A stretch of DNA of 64,000 bases from Coprinopsis marcescibilis (taxonomy: Eukaryota > Basidiomycota > Agaricomycetes > Agaricales > Psathyrellaceae), in the NCBI GenBank assembly GCA_004369085.1, contig ML210203.1, forward strand, positions 24,114 through 88,113, given 5' to 3'. The notes under the pieces are model-generated. The model was given only the letters and a program-made list of their open reading frames with translations. It was not told the DNA's origin and made no database searches. This document shows positions 25,232-36,769 of this stretch, piece after piece. The position numbers and the translations under genes were made by a program. Each line of letters starts with the position of its first letter. Position 1 is the stretch's first letter.

Positions 25232-26062
25232 TGTGAATAGGAGGGTTGGGTAGGAAAGTCTGAGCGACCCCTGCAAGAGAGCAATGCCATTTTATACGAG
25301 CGTTTTCATCCTTATGTAAAGCAGCTACGCTCATTGATGGTGACCAATTCTAAGTCGTGGACGGAGCAAAAACTAGGCGAGTATAGAATGGTTCTAGGAT
25401 TTCTATCACCGTCCTTGATGGAGCGCCGCAGAGATTTGGGGAGCGCAAAGATAGTTGACTCTGCTAAATCAAAAGCCGTGAAGCCCATAGAACGTCTACT
25501 GCGCGTAGGAGAAGTAAAGTCTCTGTCAGCGGAGTCCAAGAACAGGGCAGAAGACACACGAAAGTTCACGGAGACGTCTTAGTTGTCTATCCAGAAGATC
25601 CGTGTCGTGGCGGCTGACGAAAGAGAACGTGTTGAATATAGATTGAGAACGGTATCGGTTATCTGCTGCCTGAGAAATTACGTTGCGAGTAACGTTCTTC
25701 AATCATTGTCCTCGCTCTTGTACATAGTCCAACGGATCTGCAACATCCGAAGAAGGCTGCGCATGTCAGGGTCCATGAATTTCGCACCACAGAGTCTCGG
25801 GTAACGTGTGTGCTTAGAGATCTCTGAATGCATTGTATGGCAGATAAGATTAAAACTTTGTTGGGGTGAATGTTCATCATTTGAGTGGTTCAGGTCGAAC
25901 GACGTTGAAGGCGCAAACCAAACGTAAACGTGGGAACATCCACAGCCAAACACGCATGCCGCTCGAGCCGTACATAATCACGGATAGGCTCGGACCGCAG
26001 CGAGCGCTCAGGGACATTGGGCAACTTCATTTCGCCTTACGACAAGCCAGATTTTGGGAGGA
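25232..26062. promoter_or_regulatory. Divergent intergenic region between the flavin monooxygenase and auxilin
   Basis: About 830 bp between two divergent start codons. Short open frames on both strands are unsupported. It presumably carries both promoters; no motif is claimed. Confidence 0.45.
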
Positions 26063-29000
26063 ATGTCCGACTCGTTTGCTGATTTGTGGAGCTCAACAGC
26101 ACCTACAAAATCTCAAAATCTTCCACTCTCGCAACAGCAACGGGCACCGAGCGTTGGTCAAAATTCAAAACCGAAGCAAGATGTATTCTCCCTGCTTTCG
26201 CAGAGTTCGGCACCGAATTACGGAGGATTAGGAGCGAATAGGTCGAGCTCAACGCTTGGAAACTCTCAACCGGTTTCAAGACCCATTACCCCGTCGTTGT
26301 CTGGCAGTGGTCCCCGGCCAGGATCGTCGTTATCGCAGACGTCGACCGCAACGAGATCAAGTGCCAACCACAGCGTCGATGCATTCGGGGACTTATTCTC
26401 TGGGGGTCTGGGAAGCAGCAAGACGAATACAGCCAACTTAACGATGGCAGAGCGCGCAGCTCAAGCTCAGAAACAAAGCCAAGCGTCAGTGTCTCCTGCA
26501 TCCAGGGGTACCGCAGCAGGGGGAGCCACGTCCCATCAATGGGCTGGGTTGGATTCATTAGGGGCTGGGTCATTTGGAAATGGTTCAGCATCGTCAAAGC
26601 AACACGTAGCGGTCGAAGATGACTGGGGCTTGGGTGATTTTGGCAGCAAACCAGCAACGCAAACCAGCAGCGAAATCTCCCAACGACCATCCAAATCATC
26701 GTTACTCGATTTCGGGGATTTCGACCCGAGTCCAGCACCAGCGCCATTAGCCAAACCGTCGACACAAAGCAGATCAACCTCTAGCGGAGGCTCGTTATGG
26801 GGCATAGAAGAATTTTCCAATCCATCCTCAGTCACCTCTGCTGATGAAGATTTCGATTTCGGAAACAGAGAGGACCGAGATTTCTCCCCGTTAGATAATG
26901 CTGCTTCGGGCTCTTTGTTGGGTGGATCGTCCGGGAACAACGACGACGACGACATCCTTGGTGTGCTCAGCAAGCCGATCGATGTTGTTCGCAAGCAGCA
27001 ACAGTCCAAGCCCACCAACGGGGTAAGCTTTACTTTCAATTCTGCCAGACGGTCGATTGAAGGCGCTATCAGAACCACAGACCGACTGAGTCTTCTCAGC
27101 CGACTCAACGACGCACGACAACGCGCTCATCCTCACCACCACCGCATATCCTCGGGCAAATCATTGAAATGGGCTTCAGCGTCTCAGAAGCGAAAGCCGC
27201 ACTAGCTCGCACAGAGTCAGGCGTAGATGTTGAGGCAGCCTTGGAAATGCTTCTTGGAGAAGGCAGTACCTCCCGATCGACTCCCGATCTTTCCCAACAA
27301 TCACGTCCTCAAGACGAGCGCGCCTACTCGGACGATGGACCAAGGACACGAAGACGACCTGCGCAACCAGAACGCGAAGATTCCACAACACCCAACAACA
27401 TTCAAGACCAGGCGGACAAGCTACTTGCCCAAGCGAGCGAGATTGGACTCAGTGTTCTCAGCAAAGCCAGTCTCTTTTGGAAAGAAGGGAAGGAAAAGGT
27501 TCAAAAGGTGTATGTCGAGGCTAGTAACAGCGGTACAACAACACCCGCTACAGGAGCAAGAGATACGAGACCCAAATGGATGCAGGAGGCAGCCAGTAGC
27601 TCTCAGGACGAAGGTCGCAACGAGAGATACAGCGAGTACGATGAAACCAAACGGGCCGGCCGAGGAGAAGGAGGGGCAGGAAGCTTCCGGGACGACGACG
27701 ATGACCAGGAGACATCCGCATTCGCCAGCGAACCGCCTCGTCGTCCTACCCAACAACCCGTTCGCCAGCCAGAGCCCGAGCAAGACCTCTTCTCCTCAGC
27801 ACCGGCATCGGAACCCGAACCCAAGGTTTACGTCTCCAGATGGCGTCACAAAAAACCGGCCACAGATTTCGCCCCTGCCGCCCCTGCCGCCCCTGCGGTT
27901 GTAGCTGCAGTAGCACCATCAAGACCGTCCCGAGCTCCAGCCCCAGCTCCAGCCGCCCCTAAGCCCAAAAGGCACCTCCCGTTCTGCCCCGTCCACAGCC
28001 TGGCCAGAGTCCAACAACACAAAACCGCAGGCACAGATGCCTTCAAGCTCGGCCAATTCAGTGTCGCAGCAGACGAATATAGCAAAGCCATCGCGCTCCT
28101 CCCCGAGAACCACCTCCTCCTCGTGCCCCTGCATACTAACCGCGCCATCGCGAGGATCAGGTGCGGTGAGTGCAAAGAGGCTGTTGGTGATGCTGGTGTG
28201 GCGTTGGGTGTCCTGGGTAGAGGAAACAAGAGTGTATGGGAAAGTTGGCATCCAAGCGATGAGGGTGGTGGGTGGGAGTTGGAGAACGATACGGCCGGGG
28301 AGCGTTTGGGTGGGTACGCTGCACACCGTACTAAGGGATCTGAATGGTCGGATACCTGGGGACGAGGTGTGGATCTGAAGGATGGATGGGTGAAGGCTGT
28401 TAAGCGACGCGCGGAGGCTCTTGAAGGATTAGAGAAATGGAAAGACGCAAAGAAAGACTGGGAGGTGTTGGCTGGTGGTGGAAGTAGTGGGTGGGTGGAT
28501 TCAAAGACCCGAGAAGAGGCCGTGCGAGGTTTAGGACGGTGCAAGAAGATGATCGGCGGCGGAGAGCCTAGTGGAAGCGGCAGTACAAACGGCTCTGGAG
28601 CCCTACCATCGCGCAGACCTGCTGCACCCAAGCCCAAGCCTCGTCCAGCCCCAGCTGTTTCGACCGCGCCAGGTGTCGCCCTCAAGGCCTACCGCGCACA
28701 ACAATCCGCTCTCGAAGCCGAAGATGCACTCAAGCATTCACTCAAGGACACAGTAGACACCAAGCTGTTGAACTGGAAGAAGGGCAAAGAAACCAACCTC
28801 CGTGCGCTCCTGGCGAGCTTGGATACCGTCCTTTGGGAAGAGGTCATCAAAGATATGGGTGGTAAACCTGGAATGGCTGATTTGATCAGTGGAGGTGGTG
28901 TTAAGAAGTGGTACATGAAGTCTGTGGCAAGAGTCCACCCCGACAAGGTCAGTTTGTCCATCCTTTTCACTGGCTTTAGTTCTTTCTGATCTCTTTTTCC

Positions 29001-29095
29001 AGTTGAACACCTCGAATTCGAGCGTTGAGCAGAGGATGATTGCTGGAGGTGTATTCGGAGCATTAAACGAAGCTTGGTTGGCCTTCAAGCAGTGA
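26063..29095 (+). CDS. SWA2: Auxilin/Swa2-like clathrin-uncoating J-domain protein
   Basis: Three exons: 26063-27022, 27100-28947 and 29003-29095; 966 residues. The order of parts matches Swa2: a disordered Ser/Gln-rich N-terminus with repeated acidic aromatic motifs (ADLWSS, DDWGLGDFG, DFGDFDPSPAP, LWGIEEF) likely to bind clathrin or adaptors; a UBA domain at about 338-375 (IIEMGFSVSEAKAALARTES); an Ala/Pro linker; TPR-like repeats at about 620-700 (GTDAFKLGQFSVAADEYSKA); and a C-terminal J domain with HPD at 933-935. The intron directly after HPDK splits the J domain, and the last exon (LNTSNSSVEQRMIAGGVF to the end) supplies its final helix. The protein recruits Hsp70 to strip clathrin from vesicles. 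The first intron (27023-27099) was chosen because it restores the UBA frame. Confidence 0.93.
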
Positions 29096-29350
29096 TTCGA
29101 CCTCTTGTGACCAGGAGGTTCTATAGAGTGGAAGATGACCTAGTGCTACATACCCTGTACATGGTGGATGTACATATATTAGTGGTGGACACGAAGAAAT
29201 ATTATCGATATTCCGAACAACGAAGCTAGCGAAAGAAAGGGCCAAAATAATTATTTAGGTTCCGATTGTCCGTACGGTATCTTCCCAACGTTACAGCTTT
29301 CGCGGGGTATATCCACTATTTAGCTCGACACGACGCGTGAAATAGGGTTT
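29096..29350. other. Convergent 3' region between auxilin and CorA transporter 1
   Basis: A short AT-rich stretch with no gene, likely to hold the 3' untranslated regions of both flanking genes. Confidence 0.5.
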
Positions 29351-32084
29351 TCATGCTTGCTTGCCATAAAATTTATTCTGCTGGGCCGTTCTTAACAAGT
29401 GCTACAGAAGAAGGTTAAAGCTTACACAGCCAGGAAGAGTAATTCCATTTTCTCACCTTGATAGCTTGACGATCTTGCCATCTCCTTTTGAGGTACACAA
29501 AAAACTCCTTGAACTCTGTAAACATGAACATCGGGATGAGGACTACCATCATAGGGCCTGCAGCCTTCCAAAAACTGGACGAGGGTCAGTGTCGTCAGTT
29601 AAAGTAGATTGATCCAGGTACATACAAGGCATCCGAGTTTTGGTCGACGCTCCAGAATGGGGTGAAGTTCATGCCCTGCGGGAGCCATGAAGCGTAAATG
29701 TATGTCCCATCCAAAGAAAATGACATGAACATACAAAGTAGCCCGTCAAAAGTGTGAGTGGCAGGAAGATGATTGACACCACTGTTAAACGGTTACTGTA
29801 TACCCAGAGGAGTCAGCGACGAAGAAAGCACGGTTCACACTGGTAGACGCACACCACTATGTTCATCTCATACGACGCCGTCTGTAAAAAGGGTAAGAAC
29901 GCCATTGTTTGTGGAAATAGGCAAATTGAGACGTACATTGAATGCATAATTTATCAAGTTTTCTGAAATACCAGAAAACATATCCAAACTCGTTAATGCG
30001 AAATCCATATGGTCATAGACATCGGCCTACGATACAAAGACGTTCACAACCATTAGCTCAAAGTTACGACTGATACATCCAGGAACGGAAGAAACTAACC
30101 AGATAAACCTTGGATTTATAACTGAAGTAGCCCTGCACCACCTTCTGTCCGGGTTTTGTAGCTTGTGCCCTCATAATATCCCTCAGATGGTCATCATCAG
30201 ACTTCAACCGGGGATCGTGCTCGGTGGAATGTCCTGTCGGCAAGTTGACAGCAGCATCTACTTTGCTCGAACGACCTTTTTTTCCCCGTTTCCCATGGTG
30301 TTTTCTTTGCGCTTCTTGCGCGGCTTCCTGTTGCTTCGCCAACTCCAAGCTGTCTGCCAAGGCAATGCACCTGTCGAGGTCGTATCTGCGCAGGCCATTT
30401 ATCATGGTCTTGATTGGGTCCAGAGTACGCTTGTGCATGATCAGATCCCCAGAGAGGATATGCACTGCGAGATCCGTGACTACGTGTAGGCAAGGACGAC
30501 GAAAAAGCGGAAACGTACAGGAACGGACAGTGTGCATACTAGGGTGCATCAATATCTGATGCTCGAGACGATGTATTTTGGCCTGATACTCGTCCATGAC
30601 TTCCAACACACGGTCCACAACTATGGAAACGACCGTTAGAGTATGTGTATGACACGTGAGGCGAGTCGACGTTACCTAGATCGAGGAGACTCTCTACCAA
30701 TAAGGAAGCGTCGTCGGATGTTCTCAAACCGGAGTCAGATTGATGCAGTCGCTCTACAATCGGGGTGGCGTAGTCGAGGTTCGCGTTAGGAGTGATAGAG
30801 ATGACCGTCCCTGCGATATCGGGTGAAGATGATTCGCATGTATCTCGAATGGAAGGAATTATATGTACCATTACGTAGCAGGAAGATAAAAAGTGGTCGA
30901 TGCTGTACGCTTACTCTGTCCTCTTTCTTCAATTCTTCGATGCGAGCTATGAGTTCTCGGCGAGCCTACAGATGAACCAGTCATTAGCGATATGTGGTAT
31001 GAATTATACCTATGACAATGGCTCACTGGACTGTGAAAGCCACTGAGGCTGGTCAATCGCTTTTGGAGCGCGTTCTTCGCATTGGTTATAAACCGTCTCC
31101 GCCTAGATTTCTTGGGAGGTGAACCAAGGTCCTTGTCCTTGCCGGCGTCAAGGTCAGAGCTGTCGCTATCGCCAGTTTGGCTCAGCTTCCCATCCTTGCT
31201 CGTGGATGTTGCGTGTGTACCCGTCCGTCGCATGGGTTCCTCACTACTGCCCGAGTCCACATGGGTTTTACTGGGGCTGCTTTCCCCTCGCTCCGCTGCA
31301 TTCGGGGATGGAGTGGACTGGCGGACCTCCACGTCTACAAACTCTCCAGACATAAGGTCGAATCCACTATCTTCATCGTCCTCCACTCCTACGATATGGC
31401 ACAGAACCCGAATGAACAGGTGTTCAGGGTAGTAATCGGCCTTAGAATGGTTGTGCCCACTCTCGTGTAGGATATCTTCGAGAGCCAACGAATGTAATTC
31501 TAGCGCATACAATGAGCCAGATCAAAATTATTGGCGAAAAGAGTCATACCATACTGCATAGCGATGGATTTTAACACCTCCCAGTCGATCCCACCAATGT
31601 TAATCCACCGCACACACAGCGGAGGCCTCGTTCCTGCCATTGGCGTCGGGTCAACCTCGCCAAATGCAACCTCCGACGGAGATTTGAGAGAGGGAGGCTG
31701 CGACATGAGATGAATGAACTGGTCATTTCCCATGCGCGTAAATGTAGCCTCATCACTGTCATAGTCGATGATATCAATGACGCAGCTCTGCTTGAAATGA
31801 CTGTACTCTGCAGTCGCAGTTCCGCTCCGAGGGTTGATACCAGGCTCAGCTCCGACGCAGTGATCGTGGTCGCAGTACTGGTGTCCCGGTTTCACCTTGT
31901 GAGAACGCTGGAACCGTGGCGAATGGGTGAGATGCCTGTGTAGGTTACTGCGCGGAAGCCTGCGATCTTGAGGCAGCTCGTGGTTGAACGGTGGTGGGGA
32001 ACGCGAGTTTTTTCGGCTTTGAGGTCTGGACATCGCTACCCTCTGCATCGTAGGCGACGTCGAGAAGGATGGGTAGCCATCCAT
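29351..32084 (-). CDS. CorA-type Mg2+ transporter 1
   Basis: Twelve exons: 32084-31550, 31499-31027, 30965-30869, 30810-30676, 30620-30519, 30464-30100, 30026-29937, 29881-29853, 29795-29735, 29675-29626, 29574-29457 and 29401-29351; 701 residues. A disordered N-terminus precedes the CorA core (WINIGGIDWEVLKSIAMQYG, LHSLALEDILHESGHNHSKADYY). The long stalk helix ends with SLDMFSGISENLINYAFN, transmembrane helix 1 (LTVVSIIFLPLTLLTGYF), the signature GMN at 630-632 and transmembrane helix 2 (about 650-668). CorA proteins are pentameric divalent-cation channels; the location (plasma membrane or vacuole) is not shown by the sequence. A basic 61-residue loop absent from its paralogue is coded in the 365-nt exon. 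An in-frame ATG at 32129 is an alternative start, and the last exon is less certain. Confidence 0.92.
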
Positions 32085-35000
32085 GGCGACTATACGATGA
32101 CGAAATGGCTCACACAGGCATTGATCCACCCTTCACTTGCCATCTGGTAGCGAAACTCATTATGAGCAGCACCCATCGTCATTGTTTGGCAGCGCCTTCT
32201 AAGATAAGCTTACGCAATTGGCGCCACACCCTCGGTTGACGGTCATGCTCCCCAACTTCAAGCGGCTTGTTTTCTGCACCGTGACAGAAGACGTGCAATA
32301 CCTTGCCTTTCCGTCACGAGAGCAAACGCAGAGCTGTACCCTGCTTTTCCTGAGAACTGAGCTCAAGCTCGCCGGTCTCAGACTCTCAGTCAACCATCGA
32401 CTCGTTAACTACACTTTGGGCGTGTCCAGGCGTACTCTCCAAGCAGTTCCATCTAGTATTGGGTGGCTTCCTGCTCTTTCTGGGTGAGATCACGCAGAGA
32501 TGCTGGCGGAATTCTGCCCAAACTTCCTACATACGTTGTCCCGCTCTTGTGTGGCGCTCCCCAATCAGGAACTCCGTTTCGCTGAAACGGGATGCGGGGT
32601 AGCGGGTTTCGACATTTTCGACCATTTCTCGCCCACGCTGGGAACGCACCTGAACAGACCTGAACGCACTGGAACGCGGTATCAAACGCCTTTCGGCTGC
32701 CTTCGTTTGAACAGGCTCCAATGGGAAGGACTTGGCAAGACACATGAGGCAATGTGCTGCAAGGCGTACGTCTTGTGACCTATGTACCTGCGCCCGGCTA
32801 CAGTCGGTTACCTACCATATCCCAGGTGCCTGATTGGATGAAATAACCTACCGTATGGCCGTGCTCACCTGCGCACACCTGACATTTTACAACATAACCG
32901 CAATGCATCGAGGTGAGGCTTCGCAGGCTCATGGAACGTTCTTTTGAGATGTTGCGCTCACGATGGCGCGCCAAGCGCTTAGATTCATTTTAGCGAGCGA
33001 TAACCCCAAATCAAATTGTAAATTTCGCATCAACCTTTCCTTGCAACACTTCGATATCAGTCCTTCTGGACCATGGTCTCGAACTTTGAGGGCTCGGCGC
33101 CTTGTGTGCTCGCCAAAACTCATCACAGCTTCAAGCCTCGGCGCAATTGTACATTCGTATGTATCAAAAGTAAGGCGGGATCAATAAGAGCAACACAAGC
33201 TCTCAATTAATGTAATTGACAAATACCACACCCAGAGTCAGGACATTTGAATACTTGGGAAGGTCCAAGTTCTGACAGCTCTGGATGGATTTGTGTCAGA
33301 ACCTGTGTGAAGGCTTGGAAACAAATGCGGTAAGCAACAGTAGGCGACTCTTCTCGTTCATGTACAAAGTACCCTTCTGATCTCTGAGGAACCCCAGGAA
33401 AAAAACACTTTCACACCAAATCTCGCTCGCCGTGTTCCTGAAATACAAAAGAAGGACATCAGTCCCAAAGCTCTCGGGAATCGCGCGCGCATGAACAACG
33501 ACCGAGTTCCCACTCCGAGATTTGCATCCTAATCCTGGTGTGAAATCATCAGCTTCAATGGATTCTGTCACCAATCCGGCATAATGATGTTTGGTTCGTA
33601 CAATGTGACCACTCTTTGGATACCAGGGCGACTAGCGCTAAACAGGGCGTTTAGGTAGCCGATAACCCACCACGATAGACGTACTGGCGGATTACCTGCG
33701 ATTCTGCGGTGATTACTGAGCATTTCACTTTGCGCGATGTTCCAAGGATGGCCTCTGTACTGGTGAGCGATATATTGCTCGTTAATAATGTTGCGCCGTC
33801 CTGTGGGGGACGCTTCTATACGGGATTTGACGCCTCTGAGCGCGAAGCTTGAGTTATGCTTCCATTTCTTGTACGATGCTCCTTACGTCTACGATCCATT
33901 AGGAAGCCCCTCCGCCTCGCTGATCGTCCAAGCGTCCTTTTCGCCGCTCGAACCTTATCAACGAGTCTTACTTGACTAGTGACGAGTGACTCTTAACACG
34001 ATCAGTCCGGTCTATGGAAGGTGTTACGCCGGACCAACTTTAAAGTTGTATGTATATCAGACTCTGCAGAGTTGCTGTTGTGCACACATACCCGTATGTC
34101 CATTGCACACGTGGCAGGAATCCGACAAGGTTGACATGTATGTTAATTCCTTTCTGCAGCACATAGGTTAAATACCGCAGCTTTCCGAAAAGCAAGCTGG
34201 CACGTTCCAGATCGGCGTCATAACAGATAGGTACGACGCATTAATGATGCTCAGCTCATATAAACCTTGCACAACCTCAAATGAAGTGAAGTGAAGTGAT
34301 CGACGATTACGGCCCTTCCGCCAAATCTACGGAACCACAAGGTAGCTTTGAACGACCGACCGACGCTCTGATCGCACACCACAAGCTACTGCGGCCCAAA
34401 ACGTTCCAAACAGCCAAACAGCCTTTCATTTGCCACCAACCCGGGGCACGAAAAAATGGAAAGCATGAATGGAGCTCTACGGCACTACATACTTATGTGT
34501 CGCTGTGTTCTGGCAGGTCAGAGCTCTGAACGGTACATGTAGGAGGCTGTAGGATGGAACGCACGGTTCTGGACAGAGTCAGTCATATTCCCAGCGCGAC
34601 CGACCTACGGGTTCGCCAGCGACACCATTTTATCCCCTGGGTCCCGCACAATGCGCAATTAACACAGGACAGCAAATCGATGGCGCCTATCTCGCGACGC
34701 AGTGGTCCGACAGATTCTCAGCGGGTTGGTGTATAGTTAGCTGCACACGAACCAGCAGCATTCGAACACGCTGTCTTTTCCTGTTCCCGCGCAGTGCGCA
34801 GTGCGCCGTGCCAACTGTGCATGGCATTTTAATGTTCTCCAGCGCCTTATGATAAGACATGCATGCTATGTCCGGATGTCCTTTGGGCGAAGAAGAATAA
34901 GAGAAAGGAGAAGCAGCAGAAGAAATTTGTGTCAAAGCCAAGTACAGGACGTCCATTCGGGTCCAACCTTGAAGCAGAGAATGGTCAATACCGCATCCAT

Positions 35001-36769
35001 GCACCCCATCCTCCGCCGAAGACCAATTCCAAGCAGGCTGTCACCGAGCAATGTAGAACCATCATACAAGCTTCCCAGTAGTCGCCCCCATCACACAAGT
35101 AAAAAAAAAAAAAAGCAAGGACTTGAAGCTGCATAACACCGAGTGGATAAGTAAGAACTTGCCCTCGACGTCGGAACTGCTATGTAGGGTGATTGATTCC
35201 CGAACATAAATATTCATACCCCCCAACGGCTCCATCGTCCCACTTCGAGTCATACTCCACCTCGAGTACCTCGGAACAAAGCTCATTCTCCATTACATCA
35301 AATAGATAGATACATACCACGACCAACCTACTTTGCAGTTATCGCCATAGAGAGCCAAGAGCTTCCGCATCACTACAGCCTTTGCCTTTACTAGAATGTG
35401 GAGCTCACATTGAAATGGACTTATCGCCAGAGAGAGAGAGAGAGAGAGCTAAGACATCATGATCACAACAGCCTTTGTTATGTAGAACGCACATCGAATT
35501 CACCGAAACGTGGCACAGTGCGTCCACCTGACTCGCCCTTACTTGCATACGTAGAACTGCCGTTGCTGTTCCCACCCGCTCAGGCACTGGGGAGCAGCAC
35601 CAGCGCGCGCGCTCGCCAGGTTCCAAAGTTGTATATTGAAATTCCAAGGTTCCATCGAGACCCAAAAATTCTTCCAACCATACCGTGCAACGCACAATCC
35701 CTCGCTCTACATCCCTCGCTCGCAACATAGCACGCAAAGCACAAAAAAAGGCAACGACACGCGGCATTCCCGAAACCTGACTCACCGGCTCCCGTTCTCC
35801 ATACTTTGCCACGATGTCCATACCCACATCAAGCATCCAATATTCCTTCTCCCCAAGGATCCAGAACCCGCAATCTAATCTTTTACAGCGAGCCCCATAC
35901 CCTCCAGCCCCACTATTAGTAACTCAAAAAAAAACCAGTGCATTCCAGACCGGATAACAATCTTTCCTTTCAAAAACCTAAGGCGTCCGAGTCAACGGCG
36001 CTTATAGTATACTCTTACATAACACGAATCATTCCCCTTCCGCATACGGTGTGGGGTGTGTCTGGAAAAGGGCCAGCCAACAATATTTCACCGCCAAGCC
36101 TAAATTCCACCACCCCGATAAGGAAAAAGACCTCAGATAACCTCCATACGGATCCCGTTATCACCGGCAAACCCTCCCTCCCCTCCAATCCCATCCCCAA
36201 TCCCGAACCATAAATGAAAGATAGGGTATGTAGTAGTCACGGACGATGAATTGAAAACGCACGAAAAAAAATTGATCTACATACATTAAAGTACGGAAAC
36301 TATAACACATATGGATATAAAAGATGCGGGGTTAATTTTGTGGGATGCATGTGGTGGGTGGGATATACTGATATACTATGTAGTGCAGCAGCAACGATAC
36401 AGGGCCGAGGCCAAAACAACAAGCAACGAAAAGAAAACGGCGCGGGCGCGCAGATGTGAGTGAAGTACGTATGTATAATCAGTGTCGATAAAACCAGTAG
36501 TAAAATGAGATAGATGTCAGTATAGTTACTAGTAGCAGGCATAAAATGCACGTAAAAATCACGAAAAAAGGAGCGTCGGAAAACGAGCGAGCAACATATG
36601 TAACGCTTCGAATACAAAGAAAAAGGGTAAATCATAAAGATGAATGAATGCAAAGTCCACATAACCGTTAACCAAAAAAACCCCAACGAGTCCAAAAGTC
36701 CAATAGTAATGAACGGCGAGATTTTTTTTAAAAACGCCAAAGCCATCGTCGGACAACCGACGGTCTCAT
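32085..36769. other. 4.7-kb intergenic region, no supportable gene
   Basis: This lies 5' of CorA transporter 1 and 3' of C2H2 factor A. Open frames are short, overlap on both strands and lack linked exons. It holds an (AG)10 run at 35429-35448, a 14-nt poly-A run near 35,101 and three GAAGT copies near 34,283. The part from about 36,000 to 36,769 is AT-richer and probably contains the 3' untranslated region of factor A. No RNA gene was recognised. Confidence 0.5.
35429..35448. repeat. (AG)10 microsatellite
   Basis: Ten uninterrupted AG units are read directly from the sequence. It is a simple repeat in a region without a gene. Confidence 0.9.

Noticed and set aside
27846..28685. Minus-strand open frame of 279 codons within the auxilin gene
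   Set aside because: Antisense to exon 2, whose TPR and J-domain context is convincing.
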